Shown: positions 1 to 6,120 of the stretch, piece after piece
Layout: each line of letters opens with the position of its first letter
Position numbering within the stretch: position 1 is the first letter of the stretch
NCBI GenBank assembly: GCA_900759455.1
Contig: CAAEVI010000074.1
Coordinates: 1-7,294 of the forward strand
Direction: 5' to 3'
From: Erysipelotrichaceae bacterium
GTDB taxonomy: Bacteria > Bacillota_I > Bacilli_A > Erysipelotrichales > Erysipelotrichaceae
Length of the DNA: 7,294 nt
Notes under the pieces: generated by a model
Told to the model about the DNA's origin: nothing
The model's input: the letters and a program-made list of their open reading frames with translations, nothing else
Database searches by the model: none
Position numbers and translations under genes: made by a program

Positions 1-53
1 ATATGGTAGCACGAAAATGAGGTGTGTGGGATTTATTGATGAAATATTTGTGA

Positions 54-73
54 CCGCGCGACTTTAGGCGCGG
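54..73 (+). repeat. GC-rich hairpin upstream of the YolD-like gene
   Basis: The arms CCGCGC (54-59) and GCGCGG (68-73) are perfect reverse complements around an 8-nt loop. In the plus-strand transcript this hairpin would end 6 nt before the GGAGG ribosome binding site at 80-84. No U-run follows, so it is not an intrinsic terminator. It could affect translation or mRNA stability, or simply mark the gap after an upstream gene; its role is not known. Confidence 0.4.
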
Positions 74-79
74 GGAAAT

Positions 80-84
80 GGAGG
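80..84 (+). promoter_or_regulatory. Ribosome binding site that decides the YolD-like start
   Basis: GGAGG lies 5 nt before the ATG at 90. The earlier in-frame ATG at 78 overlaps the site itself and has only a GGGG run 2 nt before it, so the start at 90 is preferred. Confidence 0.7.
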
Positions 85-89
85 AAAGA

Positions 90-431
90 ATGAAAGAACA
101 TGCATCAAGAGCACAGATTTTCCAATCGTTCGATTCACTGAAAGGATTTCGCAGACAGCTGAAGCTGCAGGAAAAAACCGTCGTGGAAAGACCGCTTCTT
201 TCCGAGGAGGACCTGAAGCAGCTGGATCAGCGGATTCACCGCTTAAAACCCGGTATGCTCGTCCAAGTCATTTACCACGAACAAAACGAATGCATCCAAA
301 TACAGGGGATCCTGTCCAAGATCAGCATGGACACAAGATTTCTGCAAATCGTAAAAACGAAGATCCCCTTTCGTTCGATCTTATCTATCCAGGGAGAAGG
401 GCTCGAAGATGACCCCTTCTTTATCCCATGA
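90..431 (+). CDS. YolD-like protein
   Basis: Small soluble protein of 113 residues resembling the YolD-like family (PF08863). The N-terminal part has the usual 'F.SFDSLKGF' segment (about residues 9-16). The C-terminal half is a short beta-rich domain: a stretch around 'VQVIYHEQNECIQIQGILSKI', then 'RFLQIVKTKIPFRSILSIQG', matching the family pattern of a strand pair followed by 'I.f..I..I'. YolD-like genes in Firmicutes usually sit directly after a Y-family (UvrX/DinB-type) translesion polymerase gene and are often SOS-controlled. The upstream gene is outside this window; only a possible tail ending in TGA at 18-20 is visible. Biochemical function is unknown. The start at 90 is chosen over 78 because of the GGAGG at 80-84. 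No close promoter is evident, consistent with co-transcription from upstream. The family call is by pattern recognition and fairly secure; the link to a polymerase is inference. Confidence 0.72.
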   Translation: MKEHASRAQIFQSFDSLKGFRRQLKLQEKTVVERPLLSEEDLKQLDQRIHRLKPGMLVQVIYHEQNECIQIQGILSKISMDTRFLQIVKTKIPFRSILSIQGEGLEDDPFFIP

Positions 432-432
432 A

Positions 433-476
433 AAAAAAGAGCTTCACCAGGATTTTCCTGTCTGAAGCTCTTTTTT
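433..476. terminator. Bidirectional intrinsic terminator between convergent genes
   Basis: Two 14-nt arms (433-446 and 463-476) are perfect reverse complements with core GAGCTTCA/TGAAGCTC, an A-run on the left and a T-run on the right. An inner CAGG/CCTG pairing extends the hairpin. It begins 2 nt after the YolD-like stop and lies 13 nt beyond the stop of the minus-strand metallopeptidase, so it serves both transcripts. Confidence 0.93.
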
Positions 477-489
477 ACATACCTATGAT

Positions 490-1194
490 TTAACGCTCAT
501 CCCGTCTCGTCATCAGAAAGATACGAAGCAGCTGCAGCATCGTGGAGAGGACGCCGGCTACATAAGTAAAAGCAGCGGCCCTCAGCATCGCCTTTGCCAT
601 CGGAAGCTGAGTCTGTTCGATAAGATCATTTTCGCTAAGGATGCGGAGCGCACGTCTGGACGCATCTATCTCTACCGGTAAAGTGACGATCTGGAAGAGA
701 AGAGAAACACTGAGCAGGGTCAGTCCCAGATTGAACAAAGAAGTCGATGAAGAAAAGGAAAGAAGTCCGAACACCAGCAGGATCCAGCCCAGCTGAGAAG
801 CAATATTGACGACTGGCACCAGGGCATCACGGACGTGAAGGAAAAAATAACCCTGTGCATCCTGAATGGCATGCCCGCATTCATGAGCGGCAATACTGAT
901 CGATGCAACCGAATCATCTTCATAGCAGGCTTTCGACAAAGCAACGATTTTACGGCGCGGATCATAATGATCACTTAAAGCGCCTCCTCTGGCGTATTGA
1001 ATATCCACATCGTCCAGATGCGCGATCTGCAGGATCCTTCTGGCTGCCTGTTCTCCCGTCATCATTCGTTCATTGCGTACTCTGCTGTATTTCTGATAAG
1101 CAGAACGAACAGAGGAAGAAGCTATCGCAACAACCAGGATCGCAAGCAAGTAAAGCGGAAAATACGAAAAATAACCAAATCCATAGTAAAACAT
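490..1194 (-). CDS. YugP-type membrane zinc metallopeptidase
   Basis: Predicted membrane-bound zinc-dependent protease of the YugP family (neutral zinc metallopeptidase type 2, PF04298), 234 residues, close to the usual length. Residues 8-27 form the first membrane segment. A soluble stretch then carries the zinc motif HECGH (104-108), in which H104 and H108 bind zinc and E105 is catalytic. Two adjacent hydrophobic segments follow (about 131-147 and 153-172), then 'LPVEIDAS' with E175 as the likely third zinc ligand, and a last hydrophobic segment near the C terminus. AGGAGG lies 7 nt before the ATG. It is the third gene of the minus-strand operon, starting 45 nt after the antiporter stop. 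The physiological substrate of this family is not established; a membrane-protein or stress-related protease role would be inference. Family assignment is strong because the zinc motif and the distal 'PVE.DAS.RA' block are both intact. Confidence 0.9.
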   Translation of the reverse strand: MFYYGFGYFSYFPLYLLAILVVAIASSSVRSAYQKYSRVRNERMMTGEQAARRILQIAHLDDVDIQYARGGALSDHYDPRRKIVALSKACYEDDSVASISIAAHECGHAIQDAQGYFFLHVRDALVPVVNIASQLGWILLVFGLLSFSSSTSLFNLGLTLLSVSLLFQIVTLPVEIDASRRALRILSENDLIEQTQLPMAKAMLRAAAFTYVAGVLSTMLQLLRIFLMTRRDER

Positions 1195-1239
1195 GAACTT
1201 ACCTCCTTAATTTGTCTGAAGTAAACTGCTGGATGAAAA

Positions 1240-2163
1240 TCAACGTACGATAATATAGATCATATAAGCAACATATGTAAGGATCATCAGGATGCCGGTT
1301 TTCCGATACAACGGGCGGCGTCGGCTGGCCAGCCAGAAAATCATGGAAACGCCGCACAGGATCAGTGCATCAAAGAAAGAAGCCAACTCGACCTGTATCG
1401 GATGCAGAAAAGCGGATACGCCCAGAATACATAAAATATTGAACAGATTGGAACCGATGATATTGCCGATCGCAATATCATTTTCATTTTTTCTTGTTGC
1501 GACAACGGAAGTAACTAATTCCGGCAGTGACGTGCCGACGGCAACAACCGTCAGACCGATCAACGTTTCGCTCAAGCCGAGCAGCCGCGCAAGTGATGTA
1601 GCGCCTTCCACGGTAACCTGGCCGCCAATGATGATGGCCGCTACCCCGATCACAAGAAACAAAATCAGTTTTCCCATCGTACGCGGTTCAAGCGCTGTCT
1701 CTTCCTGCTTTTTCGCATGCTTCAATTGTGTCCCGAGCACCAGAACAAACAGGACCAGCAGGATCACAGCCTCAAAACGGCTGACCGTCTGATCCCCGAA
1801 CAGAAAAAAAGCCAAAAGCACGGCCGCAAAAATAGACAACGGCCAGTCCCGTTTCAACAACACTTCGTCACACACCAGCGGTACAAAACAGGCACTGAAG
1901 CCGCCGACCACCAGCAGATTGAACATATTGGATCCGATCACATTCCCGACAGCGATCGCATTAGATCCCTGCAATGCCGCTGTCGCACTTACCGCCAGCT
2001 CCGGCAGCGATGTACCGAAAGCCACAATGGTAAGGCCGACAACGACCGGCGAAACTTTCAGCTTCTTTGCAATACCGGAAGCATTGTCCACAAACATATC
2101 GGCCCCTTTGACCAGCAACACAAAACCCATGACGATCATCGCGATTGAATACAACAATTTCAT
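1240..2163 (-). CDS. Calcium/sodium antiporter, YrbG-type (CaCA family)
   Basis: Inner-membrane cation antiporter of the Ca2+:cation antiporter family, expected to export Ca2+ in exchange for Na+ or H+. About ten hydrophobic segments form two inverted repeats, each with both family signatures. Repeat 1 has GTSLPE at 50-55 and GNVIGSNMFN at 73-82; repeat 2 has GTSLPE at 210-215 and GNIIGSNLFN at 233-242. The two repeats are joined by a short charged cytoplasmic loop around residues 148-165. The length, 307 residues, is typical. An in-frame ATG 18 nt upstream (2181) is possible, but the ATG at 2163 has AGGAG 5 nt before it and leads straight into the first membrane segment, so it is preferred. 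It is the middle gene of the three-gene operon. Ion specificity cannot be read from sequence: the family also includes members moving other cations. Family call very secure. Confidence 0.93.
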   Translation of the reverse strand: MKLLYSIAMIVMGFVLLVKGADMFVDNASGIAKKLKVSPVVVGLTIVAFGTSLPELAVSATAALQGSNAIAVGNVIGSNMFNLLVVGGFSACFVPLVCDEVLLKRDWPLSIFAAVLLAFFLFGDQTVSRFEAVILLVLFVLVLGTQLKHAKKQEETALEPRTMGKLILFLVIGVAAIIIGGQVTVEGATSLARLLGLSETLIGLTVVAVGTSLPELVTSVVATRKNENDIAIGNIIGSNLFNILCILGVSAFLHPIQVELASFFDALILCGVSMIFWLASRRRPLYRKTGILMILTYVAYMIYIIVR

Positions 2164-2204
2164 GCAGTCTCCTCTTATCATTCTTCCTCTGATGAAATAT
2201 ATCC

Positions 2205-2858
2205 CTATTCTTCTTTTTGGCGATTTTCCAGATAAAACCGCTCACACAGATTTACGAAAAATCCTTTCTTTCCGTTTTTCAGCCAGCGCACCAGCTGTCC
2301 GATCACAAACAGCCCCGCACAGAACGCACACAGCATATCCGTCATCGAATCATGCACGCCGCTGTCATAATGATGGATGCAGTCATTTTGAAAAGCAACC
2401 AGCATGAAATATTCGAAAAACTCCCATAAAACCGCAACTGCCAAATTGGCAAAAAAAACAAACAGCAGAAATAATACATGCATGTTTTTGCTTTGTTTCC
2501 GCTGTTCTCCCGCAAGCCTCATATAGATGACCGCTCCGGCAGATGCAGCCAAAAATCCGCTGCTGAAATGCAATACCTTGTCAAAAAACGGAAGTCCGTA
2601 TCCACCGAAACAGCTGCCGATCACCGAAGCAAAAAAAACAAAGACAAGATCGATGATCCATACCTCTGTCGTCATATGTAAAGAAAAGAGCCGAAAGATG
2701 ACGGGAACGATCCACGGTGTAAACAATGCCACCACTCCCATTTTGGCCCCCTGCACATTGCCTTGGCGCAGATTCATCACGATGCCGGCTGCACAAACAA
2801 CAAGATACAAAATCATCAGGCATATTACCTTTTTATCCAGTCCTGCTTTTATATTCAT
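2205..2858 (-). CDS. DUF2238/YjdF-like integral membrane protein
   Basis: Integral membrane protein of 217 residues with about six hydrophobic segments (roughly 10-28, 39-58, 66-83, 97-113, 128-148 and 176-191). Three polar motifs are embedded: FDKVLHFSSG (92-101), WEFFEY (145-150) and GVHDSMTDM (167-175). The order 'DK..H...G', 'WE..E', 'D...D' is what I associate with the DUF2238 (YjdF-type) family. The clustered His, Glu and Asp residues in or near the membrane could form a metal- or substrate-binding site, but no function is established. The C terminus is basic and cytoplasmic. AGGAG lies 5 nt before the ATG. It is the first gene of the operon, with a good promoter about 105 nt upstream, and the antiporter follows closely, which hints at an ion or envelope role (inference). 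Family call moderate. Confidence 0.7.
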   Translation of the reverse strand: MNIKAGLDKKVICLMILYLVVCAAGIVMNLRQGNVQGAKMGVVALFTPWIVPVIFRLFSLHMTTEVWIIDLVFVFFASVIGSCFGGYGLPFFDKVLHFSSGFLAASAGAVIYMRLAGEQRKQSKNMHVLFLLFVFFANLAVAVLWEFFEYFMLVAFQNDCIHHYDSGVHDSMTDMLCAFCAGLFVIGQLVRWLKNGKKGFFVNLCERFYLENRQKEE

Positions 2859-2887
2859 TTTATCTCCTCACTTCGAGACATTCTTAG

Positions 2888-2942
2888 TTTTATTGTAACC
2901 AGACACAGGCAAAGCATGCGTCACAATTTTCATACAATAAAA
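2888..2942 (-). repeat. 10-bp inverted repeat in the operon leader
   Basis: TTTTATTGTA (2888-2897) and TACAATAAAA (2933-2942) are perfect reverse complements separated by 35 nt. They lie between the predicted transcription start and the first gene of the antiporter operon, so they could form a stem in the 5' untranslated RNA or be a pair of protein-binding half sites. AT-rich arms can arise by chance, so confidence in function is low. Confidence 0.35.
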
Positions 2943-2962
2943 GAACAGCGAATTTATTTTAC

Positions 2963-2991
2963 ATTATAGCTCTTTCCATCCAAAATGTCAT
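2963..2991 (-). promoter_or_regulatory. Sigma-A promoter for the antiporter/protease operon
   Basis: On the minus strand, ATGACA (2986-2991, one mismatch to TTGACA) and a perfect TATAAT (2963-2968) are separated by exactly 17 nt. Transcription would start near 2956, leaving a leader of about 100 nt before the DUF2238-like gene. The next minus-strand gene upstream ends in a terminator at 3076-3100, so this promoter should start a new transcription unit running to the terminator at 433-476. Confidence 0.8.
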
Positions 2992-3065
2992 CCTTCTCCC
3001 CGTATTTCACATGATCTTAACAAAATCTGAAACATGCCAGGCTAATTTCCTCTTTTCATCACGGC

Positions 3066-3100
3066 AAAACAAAAAGTCTGCCTTCCAGACAAAAGCAGAC
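3066..3100 (-). terminator. Intrinsic terminator of the cupin gene
   Basis: Read on the minus strand, GTCTGCTTTT pairs with GGAAGGCAGAC across a 5-nt loop (10 pairs counting two G-U) between 3100 and 3076. TTTTT and then GTTTT follow. It lies 20 nt beyond the cupin stop codon. Confidence 0.85.
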
Positions 3101-3120
3101 CGTAAAAGAATATACATCAT

Positions 3121-3540
3121 TTAAGGAAGCAGATCATATTGATCGTCCGCAACTTCCTCACACCACTCATTGGAACCGCTGACGTTGGCAACCTCAATGG
3201 CCAGATGTGCAAACCAGCTGTCTTTGGCCGCACCATGCCAGTGTTTGACTTCTGCAGGAATATCCACAACATCACCGGCTTTCAGTTCACGTGCCGGTTT
3301 TCCCCATTCCTGATACCATCCTCTGCCGCCGGTCACAAGCAGGACCTGACCTTTGCCATGATGAATATGCCAGTGATTTCTGCATCCCGGCTCGAATGTG
3401 ACATTTCCAACGGAAACATCGCTTGTCACCAGCATATGCAAATAGCTTTGTCCGGTAAAATAGCGGGCATACGCATCATTCGGTCCGCCTGTTTCAAACA
3501 GTTCCACTTTAAGATCTTCCATCATTTTTTTCTTATCCAT
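3121..3540 (-). CDS. Small single-domain cupin protein
   Basis: Cytoplasmic single-domain cupin of 139 residues. Motif 1 starts at G52 and gives H56, H58 and H60/H61 ('HWHIHH'), with Q65 where the classical motif has a metal-binding Glu. Motif 2 runs from G89 through P95 to H100 and H102. The metal site therefore looks like three or four His with a Gln in the Glu position. The 'YARYFTGQSYLHML' stretch and the overall pattern resemble small cupins annotated beside carboxymuconolactone-decarboxylase-like proteins, but no such partner is here. An extended frame reaches a TTG at 3570; the ATG at 3540 is chosen because GGAG sits 8 nt before it. Transcribed alone: terminators flank it on both sides (3664-3691 and 3076-3100). 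Substrate and reaction cannot be predicted. No signal peptide. Confidence 0.85.
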   Translation of the reverse strand: MDKKKMMEDLKVELFETGGPNDAYARYFTGQSYLHMLVTSDVSVGNVTFEPGCRNHWHIHHGKGQVLLVTGGRGWYQEWGKPARELKAGDVVDIPAEVKHWHGAAKDSWFAHLAIEVANVSGSNEWCEEVADDQYDLLP

Positions 3541-3548
3541 GTTCCTTG

Positions 3549-3552
3549 CTCC
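3549..3552 (-). promoter_or_regulatory. Ribosome binding site that decides the cupin start
   Basis: GGAG preceded by an A-run lies 8 nt before the ATG at 3540. The alternative upstream TTG (3570) has only a weak purine stretch before it. Confidence 0.7.
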
Positions 3553-3655
3553 TTTTTTGTTCACAAACAAATCCTTTTACATTTATATTTTAACGCAGCC
3601 ACAGCCGAATGACTAATGCCCTTCAATCATAGAAACCCATGCCTTCCGGTCATAA

Positions 3656-3691
3656 ACAAAAAAAAGATCTCCTTGCTGTCAAAGAGATCTT
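3656..3691 (-). terminator. Intrinsic terminator of the ABC importer operon
   Basis: On the minus strand AAGATCTCTTTG pairs with CAAGGAGATCTT (12 pairs, one G-U) around the loop ACAG, spanning 3691 to 3664, and is followed by a run of T. It begins 9 nt after the ATPase stop codon, so it closes the importer operon and separates it from the cupin gene. Confidence 0.93.
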
Positions 3692-3699
3692 CGATTTAT

Positions 3700-4452
3700 T
3701 TATTCTGATGCGTTCTGTGAACGAAGATAGCGGCTCAGGAATGTTTTCGTGCGTTCCTGCTGCGGATGTTCAAAAATCTGCTGCGGCGTTCCCTGCTCGG
3801 CAATGACGCCCTTATCCATAAATACCACTCTGGTCGAAACATCCTTGGCAAAAGCCATCTCATGTGTCACGATCACCATGGTCATATTTTCCTTTGCCAG
3901 TTCTTTGATGACATCCAGGATTTCGCCTACCATTTCCGGATCGAGCGCACTGGTCGGTTCATCAAACAACAGCACTTCCGGCTGCATGCACAACGCTCTG
4001 GCAATGGCAACGCGCTGTTTCTGTCCGCCGGACAGCTGGACACTGCCGGCATTGGCAAACTGTTCCATGCCGACCTTTTTCAAATATTTCATGGCCGTTT
4101 CACGAGCCTCTTCTTTGCTTTTCTTCAAGACTTTGATCTGTCCGATCATACAGTTTTGCAAGACCGTCTTGTTGTTGAACAGATTAAAGTTCTGGAAGAC
4201 CATTCCCACGCGTGAACGATACTGATTCACATTCATTCCTTTGGCTGCAATGTTATTTCCATGGAATAAAATTTCTCCGCCGCTTGGTGTTTCCAGCATA
4301 TTAATGCATCGCAGCATGGTGGATTTTCCGCTTCCGCTTGATCCGATGATCGTAACCACTTCGCCCTTTTCGATATCAAAATCAATGTCATGCAACACCT
4401 GTAAAGAGCCGAAATGTTTTTTCAAATGACGAATTTCAATAATTGGTTCCAT
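3700..4452 (-). CDS. Amino-acid ABC transporter ATP-binding protein (probable lysine importer)
   Basis: Cytoplasmic ATPase that powers uptake by a polar-amino-acid ABC importer (GlnQ/HisP type), 250 residues, the usual length. All ABC motifs are intact: Walker A GSSGSGKST (37-45), Q-loop Q87 in 'GMVFQNFNLF', signature LSGGQ (140-144), Walker B ending in D164 with catalytic E165 ('LLFDEPTSALD'), and switch H197 in 'VTHEM'. The frame extends to a GTG at 4461, but AAGGAG (4461-4466) overlaps that codon and lies 8 nt before the ATG at 4452, so the ATG is the start. It follows the permease after 15 nt and ends at a strong terminator, making it the last gene of the operon. Lysine as substrate is inferred from the riboswitch upstream of the operon; on protein sequence alone it could be any amino-acid importer of this family. 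Confidence 0.95.
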   Translation of the reverse strand: MEPIIEIRHLKKHFGSLQVLHDIDFDIEKGEVVTIIGSSGSGKSTMLRCINMLETPSGGEILFHGNNIAAKGMNVNQYRSRVGMVFQNFNLFNNKTVLQNCMIGQIKVLKKSKEEARETAMKYLKKVGMEQFANAGSVQLSGGQKQRVAIARALCMQPEVLLFDEPTSALDPEMVGEILDVIKELAKENMTMVIVTHEMAFAKDVSTRVVFMDKGVIAEQGTPQQIFEHPQQERTKTFLSRYLRSQNASE

Positions 4453-4460
4453 ATTCCGCA

Positions 4461-4466
4461 CTCCTT
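4461..4466 (-). promoter_or_regulatory. Ribosome binding site that decides the ATPase start
   Basis: AAGGAG at 8 nt before the ATG at 4452. It overlaps the alternative GTG at 4461, ruling that start out. It lies in the short gap between permease and ATPase genes. Confidence 0.75.
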
Positions 4467-4467
4467 C

Positions 4468-5190
4468 TTATGCACAATAGTCATGATAGGAAGAATCCAT
4501 ATTCAGACGTTTTTCGATTTGATTCAGTATAAAAGTCGCAACCGTTGTCAAAATCAGATAGAGAATCGCTGTAACGAAGAATGTTTCCATGAACAGCAGA
4601 TTGCTTCCGGCAATAGACTGACTTTGGAAAAACAAATCGGTAACAGACAATACATTCAGCATACAGCTGTCTTTGATATTGACGATCAGCTGATTTCCGA
4701 TAGACGGAAACGCATTGCGGATGGCCTGCGGAAAAATAATGTAGCGTAATGTCTGTGCCGTGGACATACCGATGCTTTTCGCAGCTTCTGTCTGTCCTTT
4801 ATCCACAGACTGCAGACCGGAACGGATGATCTCAGCCATATAAGCGCCTGTATTGATTGAAATGATGAACATGCCTGCTGTCGCCATGTTCCATCCGATC
4901 AAATCCTTCAAAAAGTAATAGAAGAACATTGCCTGAACCATCATCGGTGTTCCCCTGAAGACCCATACATAGCATCCGGTAATCAGATGTCCGGCTCTTT
5001 TCAAACCTTTGACCAGTGCGGAATCCGATTCATTGATCTCCAGACCGCGGATCCCGCCAAGGATCAGACCGATCAAAAAACCAACGATCGTACCCACAAT
5101 GGCATACAGCAATGTAACACGGATTCCGTAAAAGAACATATCCATGTTCTGAACGAAAATCTCCCAACATTTCATCAAATTTAGACTCAT
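4468..5190 (-). CDS. Amino-acid ABC transporter permease (probable lysine importer)
   Basis: Membrane subunit of a polar-amino-acid ABC importer (HisM/GlnP type), 240 residues. It has about five membrane segments, beginning at roughly residues 18-46. The conserved 'FRGTP..VQ' block is at 78-86 and the EAA loop that contacts the ATPase is around 116-160, with 'EAAKSIGMS' at 135-143. The segment between segments 1 and 2 (about 50-66) is charged and somewhat extended. No strong ribosome binding site precedes the ATG (a weak GGTAGAG lies about 9 nt upstream); since the binding-protein stop is only 29 nt away, translation may depend partly on coupling. A single permease gene implies a homodimer in the membrane. 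Substrate inferred as lysine from the leader riboswitch. Family call is strong. Confidence 0.94.
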   Translation of the reverse strand: MSLNLMKCWEIFVQNMDMFFYGIRVTLLYAIVGTIVGFLIGLILGGIRGLEINESDSALVKGLKRAGHLITGCYVWVFRGTPMMVQAMFFYYFLKDLIGWNMATAGMFIISINTGAYMAEIIRSGLQSVDKGQTEAAKSIGMSTAQTLRYIIFPQAIRNAFPSIGNQLIVNIKDSCMLNVLSVTDLFFQSQSIAGSNLLFMETFFVTAILYLILTTVATFILNQIEKRLNMDSSYHDYCA

Positions 5191-5219
5191 ATAAAATCAC
5201 TCTACCGCTTTCTTATTTC

Positions 5220-6044
5220 TTAGTTCTGTGCAGGCTGGTTGTTCACTGCCTTTTCCATATAGGACATACGTGTTTCTTCATCAATGTTATCCAGTGCTTT
5301 CTGAACCGCTTCGAATGCTTCGCTTCCGCGGCTGCCCTCTTTCATAGCAATGGATACCGTCGTATCTGCTTCAAAGCCTTTGCCTTCGTCAAATGTGATA
5401 TATGTCAGATCCGGGTTTGCGGCGATGACACCTTTAGCAACGGCAATTTCCGCCGTGATGCCGTCAACGTCTCCCGCTCTTAAGGCAACGACCATTTCAG
5501 GATATGTCTTTTTCGGTGTTGCATGGTTGACGTTCTTGATCTGATCGATCACGTCATCATAGTTTGTTCCCAGCTGACCGACAACCGTCTGTCCGCTGAA
5601 CTGCTGGATATCTGTATATTTTGCCTGTTCGCTGTCTTTGCGCACGATCATGATCATTCCCTGTGAATCATAATACGGCGTCGTAAAGTCAGCGCCTTCC
5701 TCACGTTCTTCATTGGCTGTCATGCCGGCAATGATGGCATCTGTATCACCGGACTTAAGAGACGGAATCAGGCTGTCCCATGAGATCTTCTTGATGACCA
5801 GTTCTTTGCCCAGCTGATCGGCAATATTTTTTGCGATCATGACATCATAACCGTCGGCATATCCCGCACCGCCAAGTGATACGGATGTTTCTGTCTCTTC
5901 GTTTGTCTGCCAGTTGAACGGAGCATAACCGACTTCCATTCCGACAACAAACTGATTGTCGCGTTCATTCGAACTGCCGCAGCCGCCCAGCATTGTCAAC
6001 GCCATAGCGGATGCGCAAAGCATAGCACCAAATCTTCTTTTCAT
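5220..6044 (-). CDS. Amino-acid ABC transporter substrate-binding lipoprotein (probable lysine-binding)
   Basis: Extracellular solute-binding protein of family 3, 274 residues. The N terminus is a lipoprotein signal: basic MKRR, a hydrophobic core, and lipobox LGGC with the lipidated C22. The mature part shows typical family 3 blocks: 'VGMEVGYAPFNW' near the start, 'GYDVMIAKNIADQLGK', 'WDSLIPSLKSGDTDAIIAGMTANEER' and 'FTTPYYDSQGMIMIVRK', then the second lobe with 'VVGQLGTNYDDV' and 'ALRAGDVDGITAE'. It captures the amino acid outside the cell and delivers it to the permease encoded 29 nt downstream. An open frame runs back to 6200, but that part is the riboswitch and terminator; GGAGG ends 8 nt before the ATG at 6044, which starts directly with the signal peptide. 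An ATG at 6050 is too close to that site. Lysine specificity is inferred from the leader RNA. Confidence in family is very high. Confidence 0.95.
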   Translation of the reverse strand: MKRRFGAMLCASAMALTMLGGCGSSNERDNQFVVGMEVGYAPFNWQTNEETETSVSLGGAGYADGYDVMIAKNIADQLGKELVIKKISWDSLIPSLKSGDTDAIIAGMTANEEREEGADFTTPYYDSQGMIMIVRKDSEQAKYTDIQQFSGQTVVGQLGTNYDDVIDQIKNVNHATPKKTYPEMVVALRAGDVDGITAEIAVAKGVIAANPDLTYITFDEGKGFEADTTVSIAMKEGSRGSEAFEAVQKALDNIDEETRMSYMEKAVNNQPAQN

Positions 6045-6052
6045 AAACATTT

Positions 6053-6058
6053 CCTCCC
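6053..6058 (-). promoter_or_regulatory. Ribosome binding site of the binding-protein gene
   Basis: GGGAGG ends 8 nt before the ATG at 6044 and only 2 nt before an ATG at 6050. The spacing selects 6044. It lies after the riboswitch terminator, so it is transcribed only when the terminator is bypassed. Confidence 0.8.
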
Positions 6059-6070
6059 TATTTGAATGCC

Positions 6071-6105
6071 TACAAAATAAGAGCCATGCTATTAGCACGA
6101 CTCTT
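6071..6105 (-). terminator. Riboswitch-controlled terminator
   Basis: On the minus strand AAGAGTCGTGCT pairs with AGCATGGCTCTT (12 pairs including two G-U) between 6105 and 6079, with a tight AAT loop, and is followed by ATTTTGT. It lies after the lysine aptamer and before the ribosome binding site of the binding-protein gene, so it is the off-switch of the riboswitch. The loop side (6088-6095) is complementary to 6122-6129, giving an antiterminator. Confidence 0.82.
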
Positions 6106-6120
6106 GATTGGATCCGGTCA

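Noticed and set aside
17..67. A 16-codon plus-strand frame starting in an ATGA overlap
   Set aside because: No ribosome binding site, very short, and it ends inside the hairpin loop; not supportable as a gene.
1292..2407. Long plus-strand frames opposite the antiporter and the DUF2238-like gene
   Set aside because: They are antisense to genes with clear family motifs, have low-complexity or unrecognisable products and lack ribosome binding sites.
3575..3632. Promoter for the cupin gene
   Set aside because: TAAAAT and TATAAA look like -10 boxes, but no acceptable -35 box lies at the right distance; a promoter is expected here but I cannot place it.
3139..4225. Plus-strand frames opposite the cupin and ATPase genes
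   Set aside because: Shadows of well-supported minus-strand genes with intact motifs.
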